A stretch of DNA of 64,000 nucleotides from Rhizobium viscosum (lineage in GTDB: Bacteria > Pseudomonadota > Alphaproteobacteria > Rhizobiales > Rhizobiaceae), in the NCBI RefSeq assembly GCF_014873945.1, contig NZ_JADBEC010000001.1:1674001-1738000 (forward strand), given 5' to 3'. This document shows, piece by piece, positions 1 to 8,611 of this stretch. A program made the translations under genes and the position numbers. The notes beneath the pieces are model-generated. The model was not told where the DNA came from and searched no databases. It saw nothing but the letters and a program-made list of their open reading frames with translations. Each line of letters starts with the position of its first letter. The first letter of the stretch is position 1.

Positions 1-207
1 CTGCGTCAACTGCGGGATGCCGGCGTGAATGTGACGATCAGCTCCGATGATCCACCCTTCTTCCACACATCGCTGAAGCGGGAATACGAGCTTGCCTCGG
101 AAACCTTCGGCTTCAGCGATGCCGAAATCAATGCAATGACGCGAACGGCAATCGAAGCTGCTTTCGTCGATGAAGGGACCCGCAGAGCGTTGCTTGCCCG
201 CCTTTAA
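1..207 (+). CDS. add: Adenosine deaminase, C-terminal fragment (runs in from the left edge)
   Basis: The reading frame is open from base 1 to a TAA at 205-207 and gives the last 68 residues of an adenosine/AMP deaminase-type hydrolase. The segment [11 protein letters not shown] near the start matches the family's conserved SxDDP element, which holds a metal-binding and catalytic aspartate of the amidohydrolase barrel. The remainder is the usual helical C-terminus. Known role of the family: conversion of adenosine to inosine in cytosolic purine salvage. It lies about 110 bases upstream of upp on the same strand and opposite a nucleoside import and catabolism operon, which fits salvage. The catalytic N-terminal part lies outside the window, so assignment to add rather than a related adenine deaminase is likely but not certain. 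Confidence 0.8.
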   Translation: MRQLRDAGVNVTISSDDPPFFHTSLKREYELASETFGFSDAEINAMTRTAIEAAFVDEGTRRALLARL

Positions 208-317
208 AGGCGCGTGAGATTGTTAATGGTCCAGGCAAATTCGCCTCCGCTCTTGAAGTGAAGGCGGTTTCCATGAAAGAAACAGCCGATAAGAACAAAG
301 AATTGGAAGGTTTCCCT

Positions 318-947
318 ATGGACGGCGTCACAGTCATCGATCACCCGCTCGTGCAGCACAAACTCACCATCATGCGGCGCAAGGAAACCTCGACAGGCAG
401 CTTCCGCCGGCTGTTGCGCGAAATCTCGACACTGCTTTGTTATGAAGTGACGCGCGATCTGGAACTGACCATGGAGACGATCGAAACGCCGATCCAGGAA
501 ATGCAGTCGCCGATCCTCGAAGGCAAGAAGCTGGTCTTTGCCTCCATCCTGCGCGCCGGCAACGGGCTGCTGGAAGGCATGCTCGATCTGGTACCGTCGG
601 CCCGCGTCTCGCATATCGGCGTTTATCGCGACCATGAAACGCTGCAGCCGGTCGAATATTACTTCAAGGCGCCTGAGGATGTCGCCGAGCGCCTGATCAT
701 CGTCGTCGATCCGATGCTTGCGACCGGCAATTCCTCGATTGCCGCCATCGACAAGCTGAAGGAGCGCGGAGCGCACAATATTCGCTTCCTCTGCCTGCTG
801 GCCGCTCCTGAAGGTATCAAGAACTTCCGTGCCGCGCATCCGGACGTTCCGGTCTTCACCGCGGCAATCGACAGTCATCTGAACGAGAAGGGCTATATCG
901 TGCCCGGTCTCGGCGATGCCGGCGACCGGATGTACGGTACCAAATAA
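318..947 (+). CDS. upp: Uracil phosphoribosyltransferase
   Basis: This is a 209-residue protein that converts uracil and PRPP to UMP in pyrimidine salvage. The PRPP-binding loop [11 protein letters not shown] is clearly present, followed by a C-terminal [12 protein letters not shown] segment typical of Upp. The frame is open upstream to 258, but the start at 318 is preferred: it gives the standard family length and N-terminus ([10 protein letters not shown]) and is preceded by GGAAGG eight bases upstream. It follows add with about 110 bases between, so co-transcription is plausible. A strong intrinsic terminator follows at 981-1011. It would recycle the uracil released by DeoA, encoded just downstream on the opposite strand. 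Confidence 0.95.
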   Translation: MDGVTVIDHPLVQHKLTIMRRKETSTGSFRRLLREISTLLCYEVTRDLELTMETIETPIQEMQSPILEGKKLVFASILRAGNGLLEGMLDLVPSARVSHIGVYRDHETLQPVEYYFKAPEDVAERLIIVVDPMLATGNSSIAAIDKLKERGAHNIRFLCLLAAPEGIKNFRAAHPDVPVFTAAIDSHLNEKGYIVPGLGDAGDRMYGTK

Positions 948-980
948 TTTCAGCTTCCTTTACCAATTCGAAAGCACTTC

Positions 981-1011
981 AAGGCCCGGGTACTTCGTTC
1001 CGGGCCTTTTT
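981..1011 (+). terminator. Rho-independent terminator after upp
   Basis: A perfect 9-bp stem, AAGGCCCGG at 981-989 pairing with CCGGGCCTT at 1000-1008, has a 10-base loop and runs directly into a short T tract. It lies 34 bases after the upp stop codon and should end the add-upp transcript. Confidence 0.85.
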
Positions 1012-1108
1012 ATGTCGCCGTTAGCGACTTTTCAGCACTTATGGCTTAGCTGCCTGAAGCGTGAGGTCCCGCATGAGGCGGGGTTTATACAGGAAGGATT
1101 TCTGTTTC

Positions 1109-1639
1109 ATGCTCATGCGTACCGTCATATTTGCCAGCATCGCGGCGGCGCTGGCGACACAGGTGCCTTCTCTGCTCACCCGCATGACGCAGCCCGGCAA
1201 TACGATTTCCGCAAATTTCGTCTCGACCGAGGATAGCGCGCCCGATGCGCCTGCTACGATCGCCAATGGGGGCATGATCCGCCTGCAGGCGGATGCCCAG
1301 GGCCACTATACCGGCAATTTCAGGATCAACGGCAAGCCCGTACAGGGGCTGATCGATACCGGCGCCACCTATGTCGCACTCAACGAAAGCCTCGCCCGCA
1401 GGCTCGGCTTTTCCGGCAACCAGCTCGATTTCCGCTATGCCGTGAATACGGCGAACGGCCAGACCAAGGCGGCGCATGTGATGCTCGACCGCGTGGAAAT
1501 CGGCGGCATTCGCGTTCGCAGCGTCGAAGCCTTCGTGCTGAAAGACGAGGCGTTGAGCGGCACGCTTGTCGGTATGAGCTTCCTGCAGAAGCTTGCCTCC
1601 TACTCAGTGGCCGACGGCTCACTCAGCCTCAAGCAGTAA
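1109..1639 (+). CDS. Retropepsin-like aspartic protease, TIGR02281-type
   Basis: A 176-residue protein with an N-terminal hydrophobic segment (signal peptide or anchor) and a single retropepsin-like domain. The catalytic motif LIDTGATYVAL (D-T-G-A) is followed by the hydrophobic flap and the late GMSFLQKL element seen in clan AA bacterial proteases. Such proteins act as homodimers, each monomer giving one catalytic aspartate; they are common in alphaproteobacteria and their substrates are mostly unknown. The frame is open to 1061, but the start at 1109 (or 1115) is preferred because AGGAAGG lies at 1091-1097. It follows the upp terminator and converges on deoA, so it is probably a single-gene unit. 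Confidence 0.75.
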   Translation: MLMRTVIFASIAAALATQVPSLLTRMTQPGNTISANFVSTEDSAPDAPATIANGGMIRLQADAQGHYTGNFRINGKPVQGLIDTGATYVALNESLARRLGFSGNQLDFRYAVNTANGQTKAAHVMLDRVEIGGIRVRSVEAFVLKDEALSGTLVGMSFLQKLASYSVADGSLSLKQ

Positions 1640-1645
1640 GTTCCA

Positions 1646-2953
1646 TCAGATACGGCCGGCGATAACCGGGGGAAGCTCCGGCTTCTCGTCGGCAATACGA
1701 TAGTTTGCGGCAAGGGCGACGACGGCCCTTTCGGCAGAAGCCTCGTCCGAGGCGTGAACGAGAGCGATCGGATCGCCTTCATGCACATGCGTTCCAAGCG
1801 GCAGCAGGCCGGTGAAGCCGACGCTGTGGTCGATCCTGTCGGCCGGGTGGCGGCGTCCGCCGCCGAGGTCGATGACGCTGACGCCGACATCACGGGCATC
1901 GCAGGCGGCGAGCCAGCCAGAACGGGATGCCGGAACGGGACGCTCGACCGGCGCCCGGCGCAGATAGGCATCCGGCCGCTCCAGAAGATCGGCCGGGCCG
2001 CCCAGCATATGCACCATGCGCCCGAAGATCTCGGCAGCCTTGCCGGAAGAGAGAGCATCCTGTGCCTTGCTCTCCGCCTCGAGGAGCGAAGTCGCGATAC
2101 CCGACTGCACGAGCATTTCGGCGGCGAAGGCAAGCACGATCGTTTCGAGGCGGGTACCGGTCTTTCGGCCTGCCAGGAAATCGAGGCAGTTGCGCAGTTC
2201 CACGGCATTGCCGGCGCTATCGGCAAGCGGCTGGTTCATGTCCGTGATCAGTGCGGATGTCTTCACGCCCGCGCCATTTGCGACTTCCACCAGCGAATGC
2301 GCCAGCGCGATCGCCTGCTCGGGATCGGCCATGAAAGCGCCGTTGCCGGTCTTGACGTCGAGCACCAGCGTCTGCAGGCCGGCGGCGAGTTTCTTCGACA
2401 GGATCGAGGCTGTGATCAGCGGGATGGAATCGACGGTCGCCGTCACGTCGCGCACGGCATAGAGCCGGCCATCGGCCGGGGCCAATGCACCCGTCGGGCC
2501 GATGATGGCGCAGCCGACTTCCTTCACCACCTTTCGGAAGAGAGCGGCATCCGGATTGATCGTATAGCCTGGAATGGATTCGAGCTTGTCCAGCGTGCCG
2601 CCGGTATGACCAAGGCCGCGGCCTGATATCATCGGCACGGCCAGGCCGCAGGCGGCCGCGATCGGGGCAAGCATCAGCGAGACGTTGTCGCCCACCCCGC
2701 CGGTCGAGTGCTTGTCGGCAACCGGGCGGTCGATGCCGTCCCAGGAGAGCATGTCGCCGGAGCGCGCCATGGCGAGCGTCAGCGCAACGGTTTCGGTGCG
2801 CGACATGCCCTTGAACCAGACCGCCATGGCGAAGGCACCGATCTGACCTTCCGACAGGTCGCCCGCCGCAAGCGCCGCGATAAAGGCGTCGATATCGCCA
2901 GTCGGCAGTTCGGCGCCGTTGCGCTTCTGGCGGATGATCTCCTGCGGGATCAT
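1646..2953 (-). CDS. deoA: Thymidine phosphorylase
   Basis: A 435-residue protein that phosphorolyses thymidine and deoxyuridine to the free base and deoxyribose-1-phosphate. The family signature is visible as a glycine-rich phosphate loop (KHSTGGVGD near residue 81) and SGRGLGHTGGTLDKLE shortly after. Length matches the family. The ATG lies one base after the deoC stop, so the two are translationally coupled. This is the last gene of the leftward nucleoside operon and converges with the aspartic protease gene. The uracil it frees can be reused by Upp, encoded nearby. Confidence 0.96.
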   Translation of the reverse strand: MIPQEIIRQKRNGAELPTGDIDAFIAALAAGDLSEGQIGAFAMAVWFKGMSRTETVALTLAMARSGDMLSWDGIDRPVADKHSTGGVGDNVSLMLAPIAAACGLAVPMISGRGLGHTGGTLDKLESIPGYTINPDAALFRKVVKEVGCAIIGPTGALAPADGRLYAVRDVTATVDSIPLITASILSKKLAAGLQTLVLDVKTGNGAFMADPEQAIALAHSLVEVANGAGVKTSALITDMNQPLADSAGNAVELRNCLDFLAGRKTGTRLETIVLAFAAEMLVQSGIATSLLEAESKAQDALSSGKAAEIFGRMVHMLGGPADLLERPDAYLRRAPVERPVPASRSGWLAACDARDVGVSVIDLGGGRRHPADRIDHSVGFTGLLPLGTHVHEGDPIALVHASDEASAERAVVALAANYRIADEKPELPPVIAGRI

Positions 2954-2954
2954 C

Positions 2955-3731
2955 TCAATAGCTCGAGGCTGCCGCCGGCTTGGGTTCCGTGCCGCTGAGA
3001 ACGGAAAGGATGTTGTCGAGGAGGCCGGAAGCGCCGAAACGGAAGGTGGAGGGCATGGCCCAGTCCGGCGTCATGATGGTTTCGGCGAGGCTCAGATAAA
3101 GCGCAGCATCGGCAACGGTCGAAATGCCGCCGGCCGGCTTGAAGCCCACCTTGCGACCGCTCTCTCTGATAGCGCGGATCATGATGTCGGCCGCTTCCAG
3201 CGTCGCGTTGACGGCAACCTTGCCGGTGGAGGTCTTGATGAAATCGGCGCCCGCTTCGATCGCCAGTTCGGAAGCGCGGCGGATGAGGGCGGCATCCTTC
3301 AGCTCACCGGTCTCGATGATGACCTTCAGCAGGACAGGCGCAACGCATTCGGCGCGTACGGCCGCAACCATGTCGGTGACGGCTTTCTCGTTGCCTGCCA
3401 TCAGCTTGCGATAGGGGATGACGAGATCGATCTCATCGGCGCCGTCGGCAATCGCCTCACGCGTTTCGGCGGCGACATCGGCGATTTCCATGTCGCCGGA
3501 GGGAAAATTGACGACGGTCGCGATGCGGACCGGGTGGCCCTTGCCGAGCACGATGCGGGCATGAGCGACGAAACGCGGCCAGATGCAGATTGCAGCACTG
3601 GTGCCATAGGGTGTCTGCGCGCGGGCGCAAAGCGTGTCGATCTGCTCCTGCGTGCAATCGTCCTTCAGATTGGTGAGATCGAGAAGGGACAGGGCGACGG
3701 CAGCCGTTTCCCGGCTGGAATGGCTATTCAT
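2955..3731 (-). CDS. deoC: Deoxyribose-phosphate aldolase
   Basis: A 258-residue class I aldolase that splits 2-deoxyribose-5-phosphate into glyceraldehyde-3-phosphate and acetaldehyde. The Schiff-base lysine lies in the conserved FIKTSTGK motif, and a second conserved lysine lies in KPAGGI. The frame is open slightly further upstream, but the ATG at 3731 is preceded by a strong GGAGGAAG site. It lies 21 bases after the purine nucleoside phosphorylase gene and one base before deoA. No phosphopentomutase (deoB) gene, which would be needed to supply its substrate, is in the window. Confidence 0.95.
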   Translation of the reverse strand: MNSHSSRETAAVALSLLDLTNLKDDCTQEQIDTLCARAQTPYGTSAAICIWPRFVAHARIVLGKGHPVRIATVVNFPSGDMEIADVAAETREAIADGADEIDLVIPYRKLMAGNEKAVTDMVAAVRAECVAPVLLKVIIETGELKDAALIRRASELAIEAGADFIKTSTGKVAVNATLEAADIMIRAIRESGRKVGFKPAGGISTVADAALYLSLAETIMTPDWAMPSTFRFGASGLLDNILSVLSGTEPKPAAASSY

Positions 3732-3752
3732 ATTCGCTTCCTCCGCCGGCAA

Positions 3753-4547
3753 TCAGCTTCCGGCAATCATTTCTTTGAGTATAGCGGCGAGACGGGCACC
3801 GCCAACCGGCGCCATATCCTTGGTTTCCTCGTGGCTGAGTTCGTTTCCGGTCATGCCAGCCCCATAGTTGGTGATTACGGAGGCTGCCGCAACCCTCAGG
3901 CCCAGCATTCTTGCGATGATGACTTCAGGCACGGTCGACATGCCGACCGCATCGGCGCCGAGAATACGGGCCATGCGGATTTCGGCCGGCGTTTCGAAGC
4001 TCGGGCCGGAGAACCACATGTAGACGCCGCTTGCGAGCGGGATATCAAGCGTCTTTGCCGCATCTCGCATGGCCGCCGAAAGCTCGGCGTCATAGGCATT
4101 GGTCATGCCGACGAAACGATGATCGCTCTCCTGCCCGATCAGCGGGTTCATGCCGGAATAATTGATGTGATCGGCAATCTGCATGACGGAGCCCGGCGGT
4201 ATCTCCTCTTTCAGGGAGCCTGCCGAATTGGTGAGGATCAGGGCTTCGACGCCGAGGGCCTGCAAAACCTCGATCGGGACGCGCATGGCGTTGGCATCGC
4301 CCTTTTCATAATAATGGACGCGGCCGGAGAGCATGATGACCGGCTCCGAACCGAGATGGCCGGCAACGACGTTTCCGGCATGACCGGAGACGGCACTGAC
4401 CGGAAAGCCCGGCAGGTCCTTGTAGGGGATGCAGACAGCATCCGTGACCTGATCGACCAATGAGCCGAGGCCCGAGCCGAGCACGATGCCGTAACGCGGC
4501 TTGAGCCCGCCGAGCAAAGCAGCCAGCAGATCGACGGTCGCGTTCAT
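3753..4547 (-). CDS. punA: Purine nucleoside phosphorylase, trimeric family
   Basis: A 264-residue protein of the PNP/MTAP family that cleaves (deoxy)inosine and (deoxy)guanosine to base and pentose-1-phosphate. Visible elements are the phosphate-binding start IVLGSGLGSL, the GRVHYYEG-like loop (GRVHYYEKGD), and MWFSGPSFETPAE followed by VGMSTVPEVI, as in the trimeric enzymes rather than the hexameric DeoD type. The ATG overlaps the cdd stop as ATGA, so the two are coupled. It acts on purine nucleosides brought in by the adjacent transporter. The symbol is by family; rhizobial annotations sometimes call it deoD. Confidence 0.9.
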   Translation of the reverse strand: MNATVDLLAALLGGLKPRYGIVLGSGLGSLVDQVTDAVCIPYKDLPGFPVSAVSGHAGNVVAGHLGSEPVIMLSGRVHYYEKGDANAMRVPIEVLQALGVEALILTNSAGSLKEEIPPGSVMQIADHINYSGMNPLIGQESDHRFVGMTNAYDAELSAAMRDAAKTLDIPLASGVYMWFSGPSFETPAEIRMARILGADAVGMSTVPEVIIARMLGLRVAAASVITNYGAGMTGNELSHEETKDMAPVGGARLAAILKEMIAGS

Positions 4548-4933
4548 CCGAGTTCGGTCTCAAAGCTGAAGGGCAGAAGCTCTTCCATGGTCATGGTCTT
4601 CTTCACGCCGGCTTCGTCGCAGAGATAGATTTTCGTCTCCTTCGAGGCAAATTCCGAGATCTTCTGCCGGCAGCCGCCGCAGGGCGGGCAGAGCGGCAGT
4701 TTTTCGGCGATGACGGCCATTTCGACGATCTTCTTGGCGCCGCCCATGATCATGGCGCCGATCGCCGTCGGCTCGGCACACCAGCCCTGCGGGAAGGAAA
4801 GGTTCTCGATATTGGCGCCGGTATAGACCTTGCCGTCTTCGGCGCGGATCGCCGCGCCCACCGGGAACTTGGAATAAGGAGCGTGCGCGAAGGCCATGGC
4901 GCCGCGAGCCGCTTCGAACAGGTCGTGAGACAT
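4544..4933 (-). CDS. cdd: Cytidine deaminase
   Basis: A 129-residue zinc enzyme of the homotetrameric Cdd class that converts (deoxy)cytidine to (deoxy)uridine. The zinc and catalytic residues are visible: C-A-E in WCAEPTA and the PCGGC motif. Length is typical. It begins one base after a permease stop (TGATATG), and its own stop overlaps the PNP start. Its product feeds DeoA and then Upp. Confidence 0.95.
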   Translation of the reverse strand: MSHDLFEAARGAMAFAHAPYSKFPVGAAIRAEDGKVYTGANIENLSFPQGWCAEPTAIGAMIMGGAKKIVEMAVIAEKLPLCPPCGGCRQKISEFASKETKIYLCDEAGVKKTMTMEELLPFSFETELG

Positions 4934-4934
4934 A

Positions 4935-5906
4935 TCAGCGCTCCTTCACATAGGGCACGCCGCCGGCCTTCGGCGGGATTGCAACGCCGATGAAGCCGGC
5001 GAGCAGAACACAGGTAAGGATATAGGGCAGAGCCTGGAAAACCTGAACCGGCACTTCACCGATCAGCGGTACCGACTTGCCCTGCATGAAATTCGACAGC
5101 GCATCGAGGAAGCCGAAAAGCAGGCAGGCGAACATGACGGGCACCGGCCGCCACTTGGCGAAGACGAGGGCTGCGAGCGCGATATAGCCTTTGCCGGCCG
5201 ACATGTCCTTGATGAAGGCCGCAGACTGGGCGATCGACAGATAGGTGCCGGCAAAGCCGCAGAGAATGCCGGCGCACATGACGGCGCGGTAGCGCAGCCA
5301 GGCCACCGAAATGCCTGCCGTATCGACCGCACCCGGATTTTCACCGACGGCGCGCAAGCGAAGGCCGAAGCGCGTGCGATAGAGAACCCACCAGGAGAAA
5401 GGCACGGCGAGGAAAGCGAGATAGGTGAGGATATTGTTGCCGGAGATAACGCCTGCGTAGAGCGGGCCGACGATCGGCACGCCACGGATGGCATCGGCGC
5501 CAGGCAGAATGATCGGTGCGAAGCGCGCCTCCGGCAGCAATTGCGGCGTGCGGCCGCCCTGCCCGAACCAGGCCTGGCCGAGCACGATGGTGATACCGGC
5601 GATGAAGAAGTTGATGGCCACACCCGAGATGATCTGGTTGCCGCGATTGGTGATCGAGGCAAAGCCGTGCACGAGGCTGAGCGCCACCGAGCAGGCCACG
5701 CCGGCACCCAGGCCTGCCCAGGCCGAGCCGGTGAGGTAGGCGACGCAGGCGGCGGCGAAGGCCGAGCCCAGCATCTTGCCTTCGAGACCGATATCGAAGA
5801 TGCCGGCGCGTTCGGAAAACAGGCCGGCAAGTGCCGTGAAGATCAGCGGAATGGAGAGCCGGATCGTCGAGCTCAGAACGCTGATGAAAATTTCATAATA
5901 TTCCAT
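4935..5906 (-). CDS. Nucleoside ABC transporter permease 2
   Basis: A 323-residue integral membrane protein with about eight to ten hydrophobic segments, of the BPD_transp_2 family that includes ribose and NupQ/YufQ-type nucleoside permeases. The early segment GIFDIGLEGKMLGSAFAAA is the diagnostic conserved loop of the family. The long frame begins at 5987, but the ATG at 5906 follows GAGGGGCGG and overlaps the upstream permease gene minimally. With permease 1, the ATPase and the BMP binding protein it forms one importer in the inner membrane. Its place directly before cdd, PNP, deoC and deoA indicates nucleosides as substrate. Confidence 0.9.
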   Translation of the reverse strand: MEYYEIFISVLSSTIRLSIPLIFTALAGLFSERAGIFDIGLEGKMLGSAFAAACVAYLTGSAWAGLGAGVACSVALSLVHGFASITNRGNQIISGVAINFFIAGITIVLGQAWFGQGGRTPQLLPEARFAPIILPGADAIRGVPIVGPLYAGVISGNNILTYLAFLAVPFSWWVLYRTRFGLRLRAVGENPGAVDTAGISVAWLRYRAVMCAGILCGFAGTYLSIAQSAAFIKDMSAGKGYIALAALVFAKWRPVPVMFACLLFGFLDALSNFMQGKSVPLIGEVPVQVFQALPYILTCVLLAGFIGVAIPPKAGGVPYVKER

Positions 5907-5916
5907 CGTCCGCCCC

Positions 5917-7020
5917 TCAGGCTCGCTTGAACTGCTGATAGATGCGCACCATCGCCGGGCGGAACATATATTCCAGCGCACCGGCAAACAGGATCACCAG
6001 ACCCTGGATGACGAGGATCATCTCGCGGGTGATGTTGGGCATTTCGAAGGAGATCCAGTCGCCCCCCTGATAGAGCACGCCGAAGAGGATCGCGGCGAAG
6101 ATGATGCCGAGCGGATGGTTTCGTCCCATCAGCGACACGGCGATGCCGACGAAGCCCGCGCCACCGACGAACTCCACCTGCAGGCGCGCCGACGAGCCCA
6201 TGACCGGGTTCAGCGCCATCATGCCGGCGAGCGCGCCTGAGAGCAGCATGGCGATAATGACGATGCGCGCATAGGGAATGCCGGCATAGGAGGCCGCTGT
6301 GGGGCTGACGCCAAGAGTTCGCATCTCGAAGCCGAGCTTGGTGCGCCAGACCAGCACCCAGACGAACCAGGCCGCAACCAGCGCGATGATGAAGGAGACG
6401 TTGAACGGGGCGGCACCCAACTTGGAACCGAACATCGTCATGACCCAGCCGAGCTTCGGAAGCTGCCCGCCTTCGAGGAAGGTGCGGGTTTCCGGCGCCA
6501 TCTTGCCCGGCACGATCAGCACATGCACCAGCAGATAGACCATGAGGGCGGCGGCGATATAGTTGAACATGATCGTCGTGATGACGATATGGCTGCCGCG
6601 CTTGGCCTGCAGGAAGGCGGGAATGAAGGCCCAGGCCGCCCCGAACAGACCGGCGCCGATAACGGCAACCGGCATCGTCACATACCAGGGCACGTAATGG
6701 TCGAGCGCCAGCGCCACCAGCGCACAGCCGAGCCCGCCAATATAGGCCTGACCTTCCGAGCCGATATTGAAGAGGCCGGCATGGATGGCGACGGCGACCG
6801 AAAGGCCGGTGAAAATGAAGCTCGTCGCGTAATAGAGCGTGAAGCCGATGCCCTCACCGCTGCCGAAGGCGCCTTCGATGAGCAGCGAGAGGGCGGCAAG
6901 CGGGCTTTCGCCGATCAGCCAGACGACGAAGCCTGAGATCAGGAAGGCAACGATCAGATTCAGAAGAGGGATCAGACCGTAATTGATCCATCTCGGTAGG
7001 GTTACGGAAGCAGTGCTCAT
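5917..7020 (-). CDS. Nucleoside ABC transporter permease 1
   Basis: A 367-residue permease of the BPD_transp_2 family (NupP/YufP-like). The conserved GLFNIGSEGQAYIGGL loop and several hydrophobic helices are visible. The ATG at 7020 follows GTGAGG and lies just past the ATPase stop at 7028-7030; the longer frame to 7038 would overlap that gene. It pairs with the following permease gene to form the membrane channel of the nucleoside importer. Confidence 0.9.
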   Translation of the reverse strand: MSTASVTLPRWINYGLIPLLNLIVAFLISGFVVWLIGESPLAALSLLIEGAFGSGEGIGFTLYYATSFIFTGLSVAVAIHAGLFNIGSEGQAYIGGLGCALVALALDHYVPWYVTMPVAVIGAGLFGAAWAFIPAFLQAKRGSHIVITTIMFNYIAAALMVYLLVHVLIVPGKMAPETRTFLEGGQLPKLGWVMTMFGSKLGAAPFNVSFIIALVAAWFVWVLVWRTKLGFEMRTLGVSPTAASYAGIPYARIVIIAMLLSGALAGMMALNPVMGSSARLQVEFVGGAGFVGIAVSLMGRNHPLGIIFAAILFGVLYQGGDWISFEMPNITREMILVIQGLVILFAGALEYMFRPAMVRIYQQFKRA

Positions 7021-7027
7021 CGAGGCC

Positions 7028-8539
7028 TCACGCGGCAATGCCGGCCATCATCAGGCCGAGGGTCTGTTCACCGGCATCGGGCGTCTTCTCGCCGACGACA
7101 TGGCCGGCGAACATGACAAGGATACGGTCTGAAAGGGCGCGGATTTCGTCGAGTTCGACGGAGACGAGCAGGATCGCCTTGCCCGCATCGCGCATCTCGA
7201 TGATCCGACGATGGATGAATTCGATGGCGCCGATATCGACGCCGCGGGTCGGCTGGCCGATGATCAGCATTTTCGGATCGCGCTCGATCTCGCGGGCGAC
7301 GACGATCTTCTGCTGGTTGCCGCCGGAAAAATTCGCCGTCTTCAGGCGCGGGTTCGGCGGGCGGATGTCGTATTTCTCGATCTTTTCCATGGCATCCTTG
7401 CGGATGGCTTCGAGATCGAGCAGCGGTCCGCGGCTGTACTCGGGACGGTGGTGATAGCCGAGCACGGCATTTTCATATTCCTCGAATTTCAGCACCAGGC
7501 CCATATGGTGGCGGTCTTCGGGAATATGCGCGAGGCCGAGTTCACGCAGGCGGGCCGGATCGGCCTTGTCGATCGGCTGGCCGTCGAGCAGGATTTCGCC
7601 TGACGCCGGCTTGCGGATACCCGCGATCGCCTCCAGCAGTTCCGACTGGCCGTTGCCGGCGACACCGGCAATGCCGACGATCTCGCCGGCGCGGACATCG
7701 AAGGAGACGTTGTCGACCATCGTCACGCCGCGGTTATCCTTGACCGTCAGGTTGCGGACGGACAGCAAGACATCGGCAGGCTTGGCCTCGCCTTTCTGGA
7801 CGCGCAAGAGCACGCGGCGGCCGACCATGAGTTCGGCCAGTTCTTCCACCGTGGTCTCGCTGGTCTTGCGGGTGGCGACCATCTCGCCGCGGCGCATGAC
7901 GGAGACGGTATCGGTGATCGCCATGATTTCGCGCAGCTTGTGGGTGATGAGGACAACGGTCTTGCCCTCGTCGCGCAGCACGCCGAGGATGCGGAACAGG
8001 TGATCGGCCTCGGCCGGGGTCAGCACGCCCGTCGGCTCGTCGAGGATCAGGATCTCGGCGCCGCGGTACATGGCTTTCAGGATTTCCACACGCTGCTGCA
8101 GGCCGACCGGAAGCTGCTCGATCAGCGCATCCGGATTGACCTCCAGGCCGTACTCCGTCTCCAGCCGCTTGAGCTCGGCGCGCGCGGAAGCAACGCCCCT
8201 TGCCAGCAGCGCGCCGCCTTCGGCGCCGAGCATGATGTTTTCGAGAACGGTGAAATTGTCGACCAGCATGAAATGCTGGTGCACCATGCCGATGCCAGCG
8301 GCGATGGCTGCCTGGCTGTCCCTGATGGTGATGGGCTGGCCGTTGACGCGGATCTCACCGCTGTCGGCCTGGTAAAAACCGTAGATGATGGACATCAGGG
8401 TCGATTTGCCAGCGCCGTTTTCCCCGATAATGCCATGGATCGAGCCCTTGGCGACGGTCAGGTTGATGTCCTTGTTGGCGTGAACGGCGCCGAATTTCTT
8501 GTCGATGCCGACAAGTTCGATAGCGGGCTGGTCTGTCAC
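7028..8539 (-). CDS. Nucleoside ABC transporter ATP-binding protein (double ATPase)
   Basis: A 503-residue protein with two fused ATP-binding cassettes, as in NupO/RbsA/MglA. The first has Walker A GENGAGKST and Walker B EILILDEPTGVLT. The second has a degenerate Walker A (GVAGNGQSE) and the signature FSGGNQQK, the normal asymmetry for this family. The open frame starts at an ATG at 8590, but that lies inside a terminator stem. The GTG at 8539 is preferred because TTGGAG lies just upstream and the product then begins at the usual MTDQPAIEL. It powers the importer; the terminator between it and the binding-protein gene should make it less expressed than the binding protein. Confidence 0.9.
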   Translation of the reverse strand: MTDQPAIELVGIDKKFGAVHANKDINLTVAKGSIHGIIGENGAGKSTLMSIIYGFYQADSGEIRVNGQPITIRDSQAAIAAGIGMVHQHFMLVDNFTVLENIMLGAEGGALLARGVASARAELKRLETEYGLEVNPDALIEQLPVGLQQRVEILKAMYRGAEILILDEPTGVLTPAEADHLFRILGVLRDEGKTVVLITHKLREIMAITDTVSVMRRGEMVATRKTSETTVEELAELMVGRRVLLRVQKGEAKPADVLLSVRNLTVKDNRGVTMVDNVSFDVRAGEIVGIAGVAGNGQSELLEAIAGIRKPASGEILLDGQPIDKADPARLRELGLAHIPEDRHHMGLVLKFEEYENAVLGYHHRPEYSRGPLLDLEAIRKDAMEKIEKYDIRPPNPRLKTANFSGGNQQKIVVAREIERDPKMLIIGQPTRGVDIGAIEFIHRRIIEMRDAGKAILLVSVELDEIRALSDRILVMFAGHVVGEKTPDAGEQTLGLMMAGIAA

Positions 8540-8550
8540 AGCAGGCTCCA

Positions 8551-8596
8551 AATAAGAAAAGGGCGTATGGCGAAAATCCTTGTCCGCCATACGCCC
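8551..8596 (-). terminator. Intra-operon terminator between the BMP-protein and ATPase genes
   Basis: A perfect 12-bp inverted repeat (8561-8572 with 8585-8596, loop 12 bases) is followed on the minus strand by CTTTTCTT. It sits between the binding-protein stop (8612) and the ATPase start (8539). Partial termination here would explain high binding-protein and lower transporter expression. Confidence 0.8.
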
Positions 8597-8611
8597 GATC
8601 TCAGTTACGAC

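Noticed and set aside
2919..4463. Long plus-strand open frame of 514 codons opposite deoC and the PNP gene
   Set aside because: It is the antisense shadow of well-supported genes; its product is Gly/Arg/Asp-rich without family motifs, as expected in GC-rich DNA.
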